Assembly (NCBI GenBank): GCA_965212165.1
Contig: OZ243096.1
Location: 2,666,001-2,730,000 of the forward strand
Direction: 5' to 3'
From: RHLJ01 sp965212165
GTDB taxonomy: Bacteria > Bacteroidota > Rhodothermia > Balneolales > Balneolaceae
DNA: 64,000 nucleotides
In this document: positions 44,096-53,442 of the stretch, in pieces
Layout of the letters: each line of letters opens with the position of its first letter
Numbering within the stretch: position 1 is the stretch's first letter
The notes under the pieces: model-generated
What the model was told of the DNA's origin: nothing
Database searches by the model: none
Seen by the model: the letters and a program-made list of their open reading frames with translations, nothing else
Position numbers and translations under genes: made by a program

Positions 44096-47000
44096 TTACG
44101 ATGGGGGATTCTGATTTTGCGTTAGTTCCTGCTGTTGTTGTTCTTCTTTATTGTCTTTTATCCCAAAAAGACGTCTAAAAGGAGTAGCGATTTTTCGGAG
44201 AAATTCATTCCAGTTATTAAAGCTAACTTCAGCTTCTAATCCAACTCCATTTATATCCTGAGCTTGTTGACTTTCATCAGCACCTCCAAAACTACTAAAA
44301 GTAGGGTCTTGCCTATGAAATGCAGTTACTGAAAGGGTTTGATTAATTCTATATGTAGCACCAAGATCTCCAATATTTGATTGAGCTCCAGTAATCTGAC
44401 CTTCTCTACTTAATATAATACGATCGTTATATAATCTAAGTGCAACAGCTAAATCTACGTTATTATATGTATTTAAATTAAAATCGATATCTAAACTACC
44501 AATATCGCTCCTCAATAAAGAATTAATTTGATTAGACAGTAGTGGACTTATAACCTGACTAGATAAGAGGGGATTTAAAACAGCACCACTACCTGAAAAA
44601 TTGCTAGTTAATGAGTTGGTTCCATCTGTACTTGCAGAAGTTGATGGAATAAAATCACCCATTAAAAGGAAACTTGTAGCTTGAATTAATTTCTCATCTT
44701 CATTTCTATTCAAAGTATTAATCTGAGTTGAAAGAGTGGTGTTTTGACGTGTTTCAAATGTATTAGGTAACCTAAAGAAAAAGTTATTCTCAATAGTAGA
44801 AAGTGACCCCTGGATACTTAACACTAATTCAACTGGTACACGTTGCGAAGTTTCACGATCAATCTCAGATCTGGCTCGTGTTAGTGTATTAATATCTGGA
44901 CGAGCTTGATAAACCGCTTCTAAATTAAGTCTTGCATCCGTAGGTGAGCCATCCCAAATAATTGTACCACCTCTTTCTATATCAAATCTTCTTGTAAAAA
45001 TATCACCACTCACAAATTGATAATTACCATCTGTTATATCAAACTGACCAAACATACTCAATGCTTCGTCTTGAAGTCTTATTCTTAATCTTCCAGTACC
45101 ATTTGCTGTAATTATATCACCTGTTATTGGATCAAAAATAAGCTGTACAGTCATTTGTTGAGTAGCAATAAACTGTAGATCAAGTGTAAAACGTTCTATG
45201 AAAGTTCTATTGAAAGGATCTTCTTCAATTACTGGTATGAAAGATGAAGAATTATTTCCATTGCTTGCTCCTGAGTTCTTTTGAAATGAAAAATTATCCA
45301 CAAATCGAATGAACTTATTATCCTCATCAAACTCAGTCTCTTCTAATAGTGGTATTCCAATATTCGAAAAGTCGGATATTAAAATAGGCGTTATTGTAGA
45401 TAGCACAGGATTTAGATTCGTTCCTGTCATCTGAAGTGTACTACTACCATAAGCCTTTCCAAAGAATGGCGTATTTGGATCAAAGGAGCTATTTAAGAAT
45501 TGAAATTCATCCATTTGCATTCTTAAATCTATTGAATGCACCTTTTGAAAATCATTCAAATTATATGTTCCACTAATTATAGCTGAACCACCTGATGGAT
45601 CTATAACAAATACATCCTTAAACTCAAGCCCATTAGCTCTTGAAAAGCTAATCATGCCTTGTCCATAATAATAAGTATCTAGAAATCGGGGTTTAAGATA
45701 TACAGCATCATCCATACCGATTTCATAATCAACTTGAAAGTCATAGTTTTCTAAATTCCCCCAAACAAAGCCATTACCTGTTGCTTTTCCAGACATTTCT
45801 GTAAATACTTTAGGAGCTATAAAAGGGATTATCCAAAGATCAATATTTTCAAAGTCCAGATTAAAATTGAAAAGCGAATCAACACTAGGAAATTGACCAT
45901 TTACAGGTGCAAGTACATATCCATTTAACAATATATCTTGTCCATTTCTCTCATCTCTTTCAAAATATCTTGGGTATTTAGTAGAATCAGTTAGAATTGA
46001 AATACTTGTATCAAATCTATTCAAAATCTGATTAAACGAGCTACTTACATTGATGTCACCAACCACATTATCGTCTAAGCCAAGTTCAAAAATATTTAGT
46101 TCACCCTGAATTGTAGGAACTCTTGTTAATGATTGAGTTGTGAAAACACCGTCTAAATTTCCTGAAAAGTTTATCCTTCCATTTATTAAATCTGAAATCC
46201 TTCCTAAATCAACATTTCGAATTACATAGTTTACAGAATCATAAAGATCGTTACTTAACGCCCCTTCTATACTTATAAATTCATCAAAGTTAGAAAATGT
46301 AAAGTCATTAAATTCAAGCTTATTATCCTTGAGGTATCTCAAATTTGGAGCTCTATTATTCATCCATTTATATTTTTTACTACCTAATTCAAAATTATCA
46401 ATACTAATATTTATACTTGAATCGGTTAATGCTAAATCACTTGAAAAATCAAAGGCTGTTTCGACACCAATTCTTTTAATTGATTGTACCACCTCAATAG
46501 AATCTTTATCTAAATCGAAGGAAATACTTACATCTTCACCAGTTATAAGCTCTGTTGATAATTCACTTGATTCTGCTTGTATCTTTAAACTCCCAAATGA
46601 TTTAAGTCTTTCATCATGTCTAAAACTTCCTGTAACCTGAACTAAATTAGAATCTGATTCGATTTGATTAAATAGGAACTTCGAGTCATTGATTGTTGAA
46701 TTAAAAAGTAATCTTTCAGCATTCACATTTAAATTTGAAGAAATTCTAGCGTTGGATATAAACTTTGGTGACTCTGGAAAATAGCTCTGGAATAGTGCTA
46801 TATTTTTTAAATTAATATTTAATTGAAAATTCTGATCTTTAACAATCGGAGTAATACTCGTTGTATTTTGAATTTCTTTCAATAAGATTTCTTCATTAAA
46901 TCTATTTCTCAAATAGCTTGACCAATATGGTGCTAATTTAAGAACATCATTGGGCTCAAAGATGCCATTCATAGATAAATCAAAAGCCGTTGAAGTAAGT

Positions 47001-48796
47001 CTTAAGACCCTTTCCCCTAATCCTGGTTCATTAAAGTCTGCATAAAACTGGTGATTTTGGAGAGTGTCTCCGTCGACAATAGAAAATGGGATGTCTAAAC
47101 TTACTTGACCATAGAAATTATCTCTATTACTCCCTTTGAGGAAAAACTCATAATCTACATCAATAACTGCTTCGGCTAATTTTTCAATTTTGGAAAATCC
47201 CTTTAAATCTAAATTAGAACCAGTACCTGAAAATTCAACAGATGGAATAGAGTCGGTAAAATCAAATGTTCCCATACCCGTTAAATAGGAATCTGGTGCC
47301 TTAAAACGAAATGTGGGACTGAATAAGCCTGACACCCATTCACTTTCTGCTTTTAGTGAATCGAATTCTACATCATTAATTATACTATTTAATAAGCTAA
47401 TATTAGCTTCACCATAAGATGAACTTATATTTTTTAGACTAGAGGATTGAAAATCAATACTTCCAGATAAATCAGAAAAAGCTAATTGATTATGAAGAAT
47501 TCCACCTAAATCTAATGAATCAACAGTAGCGTTCATTTTAAATGGTATTAAATCTGATAGACCAAGAATGCCGTTAAGAAAGATACTACCTCTTTCACCA
47601 ACAATATCTAATGATGCATTAATTGACTCTCTTTCACCAACTACTTCCCCTTTTAATCTAGACGATGTAATTGCATCAATTTGAGTTTGAGTGAATTTTG
47701 GGTATAGCATTTTTAGTTCTACACTATCTGCTAGAATATTAAATAACTCAGCTCCGTATTTAATCTCATCAATTTTAAAAGGATTTGATACATAGCCATA
47801 TCCTTCTAGTGCACTCTCACCAAAGACAAATTCAAAATTATCAAACCAAAGTGAATCAATATCACCCTCACCTTGAAGTTTCATATAAATACCATCCTCA
47901 ATATCAGGGTAATCATTGAAAACCCTTCTTAAGGTAGATGGATCTAGTAAAAATTCTTTAATGTCGATATTCAATTGAGATGATCTTAACTGACTTAGTA
48001 AGTCCTGTTCTAAAAGATCTACACCATCTGCTTCACCACTAAAATTTAACAATGAATTTCCAAACCGTACATTAAACGCATTAAATTCCAGAAAACGATC
48101 ATCATTATAAACTTGTCCAAAAAGGCCTGCCTTTTTTATATCCAACTCAGGAATCTCAACATCAAGTCGGTCAATATCTATAAATCTTCCAGTTGAATTA
48201 TAATCTAAAAACATATTTATGTTTAAGTTCCTTAAAGTTACACTATCAGGTGAATCTGGAAGGTTTGGTAATGGGTTTTCAATTACAATAAATCCATTTT
48301 CTATTGTAACTGATGGGGCTAAAATTTCAAGAAAAGTTTTACTTTCAGTTGTATCATTTTTAGATATTGTAAAGCTTTCGCGTTTTTGTATTGACTTTAA
48401 AATTGACCTAGATTTGTCATTTGTTATTCTAAGTCTTGGTGAATTAATTTGTAATCCGTTTACGACAAAACGATTACTAAATATTGCCCAAAAATCGAGT
48501 GTTGCTGAAACAGTATCAGAAGAAAATACAGGATTAAAAGAAGTAGAATCTGGATATAAATTAATAGAATCGAATTGAAAACTTACTGGAAGAGTTCCGC
48601 TAAATTCACCTAATTTAAGTACACCAAAGTGTTGTTTATTATACCGTTCTTCGATTTTATTAACTATATAATTCTTTGAGGCAGGAAGCTGGAGTACACC
48701 AAAGGCTAAAATAAATACCAACAACAAAACCCCTATGGTAACTCCAATAAAAGTCCATATAGTTGACCACATTCTATGTAACCATCGTATTGCCAT
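44096..48796 (-). CDS. tamB: TamB-like translocation/assembly module protein
   Basis: The 1566-residue protein has one N-terminal membrane anchor (about 13-35) and a very long beta-rich periplasmic region. The C-terminal DUF490/TamB domain is present: TANGTGRLRIRLQDEALSMFGQFDITDGNYQFVSGDIFTRRFDIERGG, then LGATYRINQTLSVTAFHR. TamB-type proteins are thought to form a hydrophobic groove for phospholipid passage or to help insert outer-membrane proteins with a TamA-type barrel. The gene follows aroB with no gap and precedes rnr and the barrel gene. Confidence 0.92.
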   Translation of the reverse strand: MAIRWLHRMWSTIWTFIGVTIGVLLLVFILAFGVLQLPASKNYIVNKIEERYNKQHFGVLKLGEFSGTLPVSFQFDSINLYPDSTSFNPVFSSDTVSATLDFWAIFSNRFVVNGLQINSPRLRITNDKSRSILKSIQKRESFTISKNDTTESKTFLEILAPSVTIENGFIVIENPLPNLPDSPDSVTLRNLNINMFLDYNSTGRFIDIDRLDVEIPELDIKKAGLFGQVYNDDRFLEFNAFNVRFGNSLLNFSGEADGVDLLEQDLLSQLRSSQLNIDIKEFLLDPSTLRRVFNDYPDIEDGIYMKLQGEGDIDSLWFDNFEFVFGESALEGYGYVSNPFKIDEIKYGAELFNILADSVELKMLYPKFTQTQIDAITSSRLKGEVVGERESINASLDIVGERGSIFLNGILGLSDLIPFKMNATVDSLDLGGILHNQLAFSDLSGSIDFQSSSLKNISSSYGEANISLLNSIINDVEFDSLKAESEWVSGLFSPTFRFKAPDSYLTGMGTFDFTDSIPSVEFSGTGSNLDLKGFSKIEKLAEAVIDVDYEFFLKGSNRDNFYGQVSLDIPFSIVDGDTLQNHQFYADFNEPGLGERVLRLTSTAFDLSMNGIFEPNDVLKLAPYWSSYLRNRFNEEILLKEIQNTTSITPIVKDQNFQLNINLKNIALFQSYFPESPKFISNARISSNLNVNAERLLFNSTINDSKFLFNQIESDSNLVQVTGSFRHDERLKSFGSLKIQAESSELSTELITGEDVSISFDLDKDSIEVVQSIKRIGVETAFDFSSDLALTDSSINISIDNFELGSKKYKWMNNRAPNLRYLKDNKLEFNDFTFSNFDEFISIEGALSNDLYDSVNYVIRNVDLGRISDLINGRINFSGNLDGVFTTQSLTRVPTIQGELNIFELGLDDNVVGDINVSSSFNQILNRFDTSISILTDSTKYPRYFERDERNGQDILLNGYVLAPVNGQFPSVDSLFNFNLDFENIDLWIIPFIAPKVFTEMSGKATGNGFVWGNLENYDFQVDYEIGMDDAVYLKPRFLDTYYYGQGMISFSRANGLEFKDVFVIDPSGGSAIISGTYNLNDFQKVHSIDLRMQMDEFQFLNSSFDPNTPFFGKAYGSSTLQMTGTNLNPVLSTITPILISDFSNIGIPLLEETEFDEDNKFIRFVDNFSFQKNSGASNGNNSSSFIPVIEEDPFNRTFIERFTLDLQFIATQQMTVQLIFDPITGDIITANGTGRLRIRLQDEALSMFGQFDITDGNYQFVSGDIFTRRFDIERGGTIIWDGSPTDARLNLEAVYQARPDINTLTRARSEIDRETSQRVPVELVLSIQGSLSTIENNFFFRLPNTFETRQNTTLSTQINTLNRNEDEKLIQATSFLLMGDFIPSTSASTDGTNSLTSNFSGSGAVLNPLLSSQVISPLLSNQINSLLRSDIGSLDIDFNLNTYNNVDLAVALRLYNDRIILSREGQITGAQSNIGDLGATYRINQTLSVTAFHRQDPTFSSFGGADESQQAQDINGVGLEAEVSFNNWNEFLRKIATPFRRLFGIKDNKEEQQQQELTQNQNPPS

Positions 48797-49891
48797 TTAG
48801 CTAAATTCCGAAATCAAATTTTTCCAACTTTCTTCTATACTTCTTGTGTCTTTAAATGACTTAATAATCGGTTTTGCTAATTCTTCTAGAAGAACTAAGC
48901 GTATGGTTCCATCTTTTACTTTCTTATCTCTTCCCATCATTTCTGTTAATTCGCTATAGTTTTGTCCAATACTATTCAAGTCTAAATCGTACAACGACTT
49001 AAATGGCAGTAAATTGGATTTACTTATAGTAGCTCCTTCATTATTTGATGCTGCGATAGCGCCAAACATTCCTGCAAAAACAGCTTCACCATGTGAAAAG
49101 TTTTTAAACTCACCTTTCTTTTCTATAACGTGCGCAAATGTATGTCCGAAATTTAGAAATTCTCTAACCCCAGATTCTTTTACATCTTTGGAAACGATAT
49201 CAACTTTAATTTTTGCACTTTTCTCAATTAATGAAATCCATTTACTAGGTTGTGCAATGGTATCATCTGCAGTTAACTCTTTAAGCTCTTCAAGGATATG
49301 AGCATCCTCAATCATTCCATATTTAATGATTTCACTCAAACCATTAATCCATTCTTTTTTTGGTAGAGTTTTAAGAAGATTAACATCAGCAAATACTGCT
49401 TTAGGCTGATAAAATGCTCCAATTAAATTTTTTCCTGTCGAATGATTTACACCAGTTTTCCCACCAATAGAACTATCAACCATTGCTAACAATGTAGTTG
49501 GAATATGGATTAATGGGATACCTCTTAAAACAGATGCTGCAACAAATCCTGATAAATCACCAATCACACCTCCTCCAATAGCAAGAAGAGGTGTACTACG
49601 TTCTAATCCAGTTTGTAGAATAAAATCTACTATACTTGAATATTGTTCAATGCTTTTATTGCTTTCGCCACTAGGTACGATGTATTTAACGACTTTTTTG
49701 AAGCCCTCTCCGAAGCTATTTTCTATCAATGAACTATGGTTTTTATACACCTGTTCATCTATAATAATGAATAGTTTTTCAGAACTATAGTAGGATGATA
49801 AAAAATGGGAAACCTCAGACATTAAGTTTTCACCAATTATCACTGAATATATATCTGTAGATGACGTTTTAACTGGTATTGATTTATACAT
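48797..49891 (-). CDS. aroB: 3-Dehydroquinate synthase
   Basis: The 364-residue enzyme catalyses the second step of the shikimate pathway. The NAD-binding and metal segments are intact: GGGVIGDLSGFVAAS, RGIPLIHIPTTLLAMVDSSIGGKTGVN and the metal-binding HTFAHVIE near residue 246. It overlaps the upstream aroK by 8 bases and abuts tamB. The pairing aroK-aroB is common. Confidence 0.96.
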   Translation of the reverse strand: MYKSIPVKTSSTDIYSVIIGENLMSEVSHFLSSYYSSEKLFIIIDEQVYKNHSSLIENSFGEGFKKVVKYIVPSGESNKSIEQYSSIVDFILQTGLERSTPLLAIGGGVIGDLSGFVAASVLRGIPLIHIPTTLLAMVDSSIGGKTGVNHSTGKNLIGAFYQPKAVFADVNLLKTLPKKEWINGLSEIIKYGMIEDAHILEELKELTADDTIAQPSKWISLIEKSAKIKVDIVSKDVKESGVREFLNFGHTFAHVIEKKGEFKNFSHGEAVFAGMFGAIAASNNEGATISKSNLLPFKSLYDLDLNSIGQNYSELTEMMGRDKKVKDGTIRLVLLEELAKPIIKSFKDTRSIEESWKNLISEFS

Positions 49892-50447
49892 ACCTTTTCA
49901 ATTTTTCTATAAGTAGTTTTGCCTGTCCTTCTTTCGATTCTAAACCACTACTTTCTATTTTAATCTGAGCTTGTTCGTATAGTGGATTACGGGATAAATA
50001 TAATGCTTTAAGCTCTTTAAACAGAGTTTCCTTTGGTTTTATTTTGCCCTCATTATTTAATACAATTGGTCTTTTAGTATTCCTTAAAACTCGTTCAACA
50101 ATTATTTCAAGTGGAGTTTTTATATAAATAAGTAAACCGTGAACTTTAAGATGATCAACAACTTGTTGATTATGAAGAGCTCCTCCCCCAAGAGCGACCA
50201 CACCTTTAAAATTTCTTGTTAACTCTAATAAAGCTTCAAATTCTTTTTCTCTGAAATATTCTTCTCCATATTTTCTAAATATTTCAGATATGGAACATCC
50301 TTCTTTATTTAAAATGACAGTATCTAAATCTAAAAATGGCTTTTCTAATTCTTTTGCAATCAATCTACCAATTGTACTTTTTCCAGTAGCCATAAAACCA
50401 CAAATATAAATACTGCCATCGAATTTTTTTAAACGGTATTCATTCAT
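49884..50447 (-). CDS. aroK: Shikimate kinase
   Basis: The 187-residue kinase has the P-loop GFMATGKS (17-24), the substrate-binding FLDLDTVI and FREKEFEAL segments, and the GGGAL motif. It makes shikimate-3-phosphate. It overlaps rqcH by 4 bases on one side and aroB by 8 on the other, so the three are in one transcript. Confidence 0.93.
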   Translation of the reverse strand: MNEYRLKKFDGSIYICGFMATGKSTIGRLIAKELEKPFLDLDTVILNKEGCSISEIFRKYGEEYFREKEFEALLELTRNFKGVVALGGGALHNQQVVDHLKVHGLLIYIKTPLEIIVERVLRNTKRPIVLNNEGKIKPKETLFKELKALYLSRNPLYEQAQIKIESSGLESKEGQAKLLIEKLKRYV

Positions 50448-52021
50448 AACACAGGTTTTTCTGGTTTTACTAATTCAACGACTTCTTTTTGAACTAATAC
50501 TGCTCCGGGTGCAGCACCTTTAGGTTTACGAACATATTTTCTCTTAGCAACAATTACAGGAACCAAATCTGAACCCTTTGCCTTTGAATTAAAAGCTGCA
50601 TAAGAAGCAGCTTTTTCTATTACGTCCTTAGGTGGCATACCTTTATGATTTGCCATTCTAATTACCAAATGTGATCCAGGTACACCTCTTGCATGCATCC
50701 AAATATCTTCTTTGTGTGAGAATTGAACTAATTTATCGTTACTCTTAGCATTTTTACCAATCCATATTTGATATCCATTTATTTCTAAGCTATGAAATGG
50801 CAGATTACTTTCTTCTTTTTTTGATACCCCTATACCAAGATTCTCTATTTCTTTTTTATACTTTATTCTCCAATCATCGAAGTCTCTAAGATGATTAATA
50901 TCCTTAAGTCCTTCTCCCATTCTAATAAGTCTATCCTTTCTTTCTTGGATTCTTGGAAGTCTAGCTGAGGCTTCTTCATATGATTTCAAAGAATTAGATG
51001 CCCTATTGTAATAGTATTCAGCATTTTCTGCTAAACTAAGTTCCTTATCTATCTTAATTTTAATTTCTTTACCCTCGTTGTATAAATCTTCTACCAAAAT
51101 TGAATCAGATTTCTTGGGTTTAAGATGAGCATTGGCCATCAATAAATGAGCATATTTCTCATATAGTTCTGCCTTTTCTATACCTTTATCTGCTTTTTCA
51201 AGATTCTTCAAAACAGATGCTAATCTTTTGATTTGCCTGTTTATAGTTTTACGATATAATCCTTTTTGTTGATTTAATCGCTGAACATGGGCGTAATTCT
51301 TGAATCTATTGGCAATTAGTTCATTTATTGTATCAAAATTTTCAATAGAAGATATCGGCAGTAGTTCTTCACCAATTAAAGTAACTGTCCCATCTGGTAA
51401 TTTCCTAAACTCAGGGTTTACCTGAAGTACCTCAGTAACCCTTTTTGCGAACTGAAAAATTTCTTCTGGGGTTTTATTTTCCAATTCATTCAGAAGAATA
51501 AGGTCATCCAATTCAACTCTTGGTAAAATTGGATTTGATTCCAAAAGCATTTTCTTTGGTGTACTACTTGATGGAATATCTTTAAATAAGTATTGTTCTT
51601 TTGAAGCTGGTTCATCTTCCCCAACCTCTCCATGATCTTTGAATATATCAACCACTTTTCCATCTTTAACTTGCAATACATTTGCCTTATTGCTGAATAG
51701 TTTAAAAACTAGCTTAACTCCATTATCAAATTCAAAATTAAGTAATCGATCTTGATTGGCTAGAGTTATATTAACTATTCTTATTCCATAAAGATCCTGA
51801 AAAAACAATAATTTATTTGATTTTTTTCCTGGTCTGTAAGTATCTAAAAACAAAGCAGTATTTCCAGGTGAACAGCTAAAGATTAACCTGAAACTTTCTC
51901 GTTCATTACTCATATAAAGTTCTAACAAATTTTTGAATGGAGTTATAGCTTGCTCCAAAACACAATTAGTTAATTTGTTATTGAACTCATTCTTTAAATA
52001 TATTAACTCGTAATAATTCAT
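50444..52021 (-). CDS. rqcH: RqcH/NFACT-family ribosome quality-control protein
   Basis: The 525-residue protein has the NFACT layout: NFACT-N (about 1-220), a helix-hairpin-helix and coiled-coil region (about 220-390) and an NFACT-R domain with SHKEDIWMHARGVPGSHLVIR (about 437-457). The coiled coil is rich in Lys and Glu. RqcH binds stalled 50S-peptidyl-tRNA and adds Ala tails for degradation in Bacillus. It is the first gene of the unit. Homologues in Bacteroidota are often annotated as 'fibronectin-binding'. Confidence 0.9.
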   Translation of the reverse strand: MNYYELIYLKNEFNNKLTNCVLEQAITPFKNLLELYMSNERESFRLIFSCSPGNTALFLDTYRPGKKSNKLLFFQDLYGIRIVNITLANQDRLLNFEFDNGVKLVFKLFSNKANVLQVKDGKVVDIFKDHGEVGEDEPASKEQYLFKDIPSSSTPKKMLLESNPILPRVELDDLILLNELENKTPEEIFQFAKRVTEVLQVNPEFRKLPDGTVTLIGEELLPISSIENFDTINELIANRFKNYAHVQRLNQQKGLYRKTINRQIKRLASVLKNLEKADKGIEKAELYEKYAHLLMANAHLKPKKSDSILVEDLYNEGKEIKIKIDKELSLAENAEYYYNRASNSLKSYEEASARLPRIQERKDRLIRMGEGLKDINHLRDFDDWRIKYKKEIENLGIGVSKKEESNLPFHSLEINGYQIWIGKNAKSNDKLVQFSHKEDIWMHARGVPGSHLVIRMANHKGMPPKDVIEKAASYAAFNSKAKGSDLVPVIVAKRKYVRKPKGAAPGAVLVQKEVVELVKPEKPVL

Positions 52022-52058
52022 TTATTTAGTTAGAACATTGAAGTATTAAATACTAAGT

Positions 52059-52712
52059 ATGCACTACCCCATTTTTAAGTCTATTGTGAATACTGTTGAT
52101 ATTCAACTTGATAAAAAAGGTATACACAGTAAAAAATTCCGAACTTGGGAAGATAATAAGATTAATGCCATTGGCTTAGAACTTATTATCGATTTAAATA
52201 AAACTTCTACTTTCATTAATTCTCTTTCAATAAACTTTGATTGGGATAGTTTTAGGGAAACCTCTATTGCTCGAGAACTTTCAGGAATGGAGAATCATCC
52301 ATTTTTAAAAATTGATCGACTTTCAAAAACTAAGGTAAATCCTTCAATAGATATTGAAATGACATGGCTATTTGACACTTCACTTTGCCAGCCTGAAATT
52401 CCCGAGAAAAAAGGCAACTATCGAATAGAAGAAGCTAGTAGATGGATGGAATCCATTAGTAAGGAAATTAACACCTTACTAAAAAACGAGAATATTATAA
52501 CTCGTTGGCATATAGAAATTGAAGGCGACGAAAATGGTAAGTATCTATCATCAATAAATTTGATCTCATACTTTCAATACGAATTCAATTCACTAAGAAC
52601 TGTTAACGAGATTAACTCTTTCGTTAGTAGCAGGCTTAAAGATTTACTACTAAAAGCAAACCGTGTTATTCGCAGTTCCGATCAAGTTTTAGCAGAAACT
52701 ATTGCTGCATGA
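52059..52712 (+). CDS. Conserved-looking cytoplasmic protein, unknown function
   Basis: The 217-residue protein begins at an ATG (52059) and has no signal peptide or membrane helix. It is an alpha/beta protein with a Trp-rich acidic central part and a helical C-terminus (SRLKDLLLKANRVIRSSDQVLAETIAA). I do not recognise the family. It is divergent from rqcH (37-base gap) and convergent with the small basic gene; two hairpin arms lie between them. Confidence 0.65.
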   Translation: MHYPIFKSIVNTVDIQLDKKGIHSKKFRTWEDNKINAIGLELIIDLNKTSTFINSLSINFDWDSFRETSIARELSGMENHPFLKIDRLSKTKVNPSIDIEMTWLFDTSLCQPEIPEKKGNYRIEEASRWMESISKEINTLLKNENIITRWHIEIEGDENGKYLSSINLISYFQYEFNSLRTVNEINSFVSSRLKDLLLKANRVIRSSDQVLAETIAA

Positions 52713-52770
52713 TTTCTTAATTATTAAGACAAAGCTAAGATTCAATCTTTTTAGAAATCGTAGAAAAAAA

Positions 52771-52792
52771 AGGCTTCGATAAATCGAAGCCT
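52771..52792 (-). terminator. Terminator of the small basic protein gene
   Basis: A 9-bp inverted repeat (AGGCTTCGA/TCGAAGCCT; arms 52771-52779 and 52784-52792) with a TAAA loop, followed on the minus strand by a run of eight U (the A tract at 52764-52771). It lies 5 bases after the stop of the 30-codon gene and between convergent genes. Confidence 0.85.
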
Positions 52793-52797
52793 GAAAA

Positions 52798-52890
52798 TTA
52801 CTTTTTCTTCTTATGCCTGTTTTTTCTCAGACGCTTTTTACGCTTATGTTTTGCAATCTTTGCGCGCTTTCTTTTTTTACCACTTGGCAT
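52798..52890 (-). CDS. 30-residue basic ribosome-type protein (AURKAIP1/COX24-like)
   Basis: A 30-codon reading frame (ATG 52888-52890, stop TAA 52798-52800) encodes a protein starting MPSGKKRKRAKIAKHKRKKR, of which more than half the residues are Lys or Arg. It resembles the small basic AURKAIP1/COX24-domain proteins of Bacteroidota, which are related to mitochondrial ribosomal protein mS38. A clear terminator follows and HU lies about 90 bases upstream on the same strand. Short length leaves some doubt, but the pattern is distinctive. Confidence 0.85.
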   Translation of the reverse strand: MPSGKKRKRAKIAKHKRKKRLRKNRHKKKK

Positions 52891-52977
52891 AAATAATCAC
52901 CTAGGATATATTTTATATTGTTTTTGTTCGAACAGCCCCAAAAATAAGAACTTTTTGATGGTTTTCTAAATGAAATT

Positions 52978-53265
52978 TTAATCTGCCATAGCTTTATTCA
53001 CAGATTCCTTAAAGTCTTTGGATACTTTTAGTATTGGAGCGTATTGTTCAGGCACAATTACTTCAACATTAGTCTTAGGATTTCGAGCTACACGTTGCGC
53101 TCTTTTTACTACTTTAAAGCTTCCAAATCCTCTTAATTCTATATTCTCTCCTCTCTTCATAGAATTAATTACAGTCTCCATAAAGCCATTTACAACAGCT
53201 TCTGTTTCTACTTTTGTTAATCCAACTGATGATGATATTACATCTACTATATCTGCTTTAGTCAT
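52978..53265 (-). CDS. HU/IHF-family DNA-binding protein
   Basis: The 95-residue protein fits HU: an N-terminal helical part (TKADIVDVISSSVGLTKVE), the conserved ELRGFGSFKVVKRAQRVARNPKTNVEV arm region and a short basic tail. It would bend and package DNA. It has a long upstream region of about 177 bases shared with the divergent symporter gene. I see no exact TAnnTTTG box on its strand there. Confidence 0.95.
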   Translation of the reverse strand: MTKADIVDVISSSVGLTKVETEAVVNGFMETVINSMKRGENIELRGFGSFKVVKRAQRVARNPKTNVEVIVPEQYAPILKVSKDFKESVNKAMAD

Positions 53266-53442
53266 AATTAGTCTAAATTTTACTAGCTATCGTTAACTAT
53301 TTGAATGTTCAACACAATAAAAAAAGTAAATCGTTCATTTTCATTTAGCTAAATTTATACAAAAACGAAACACTTCATATTATTTGCCAAATGTTTTTTA
53401 CTTTGTTCGGGTAATTTTTTTAATCAAATAAATAGTTAGTGC

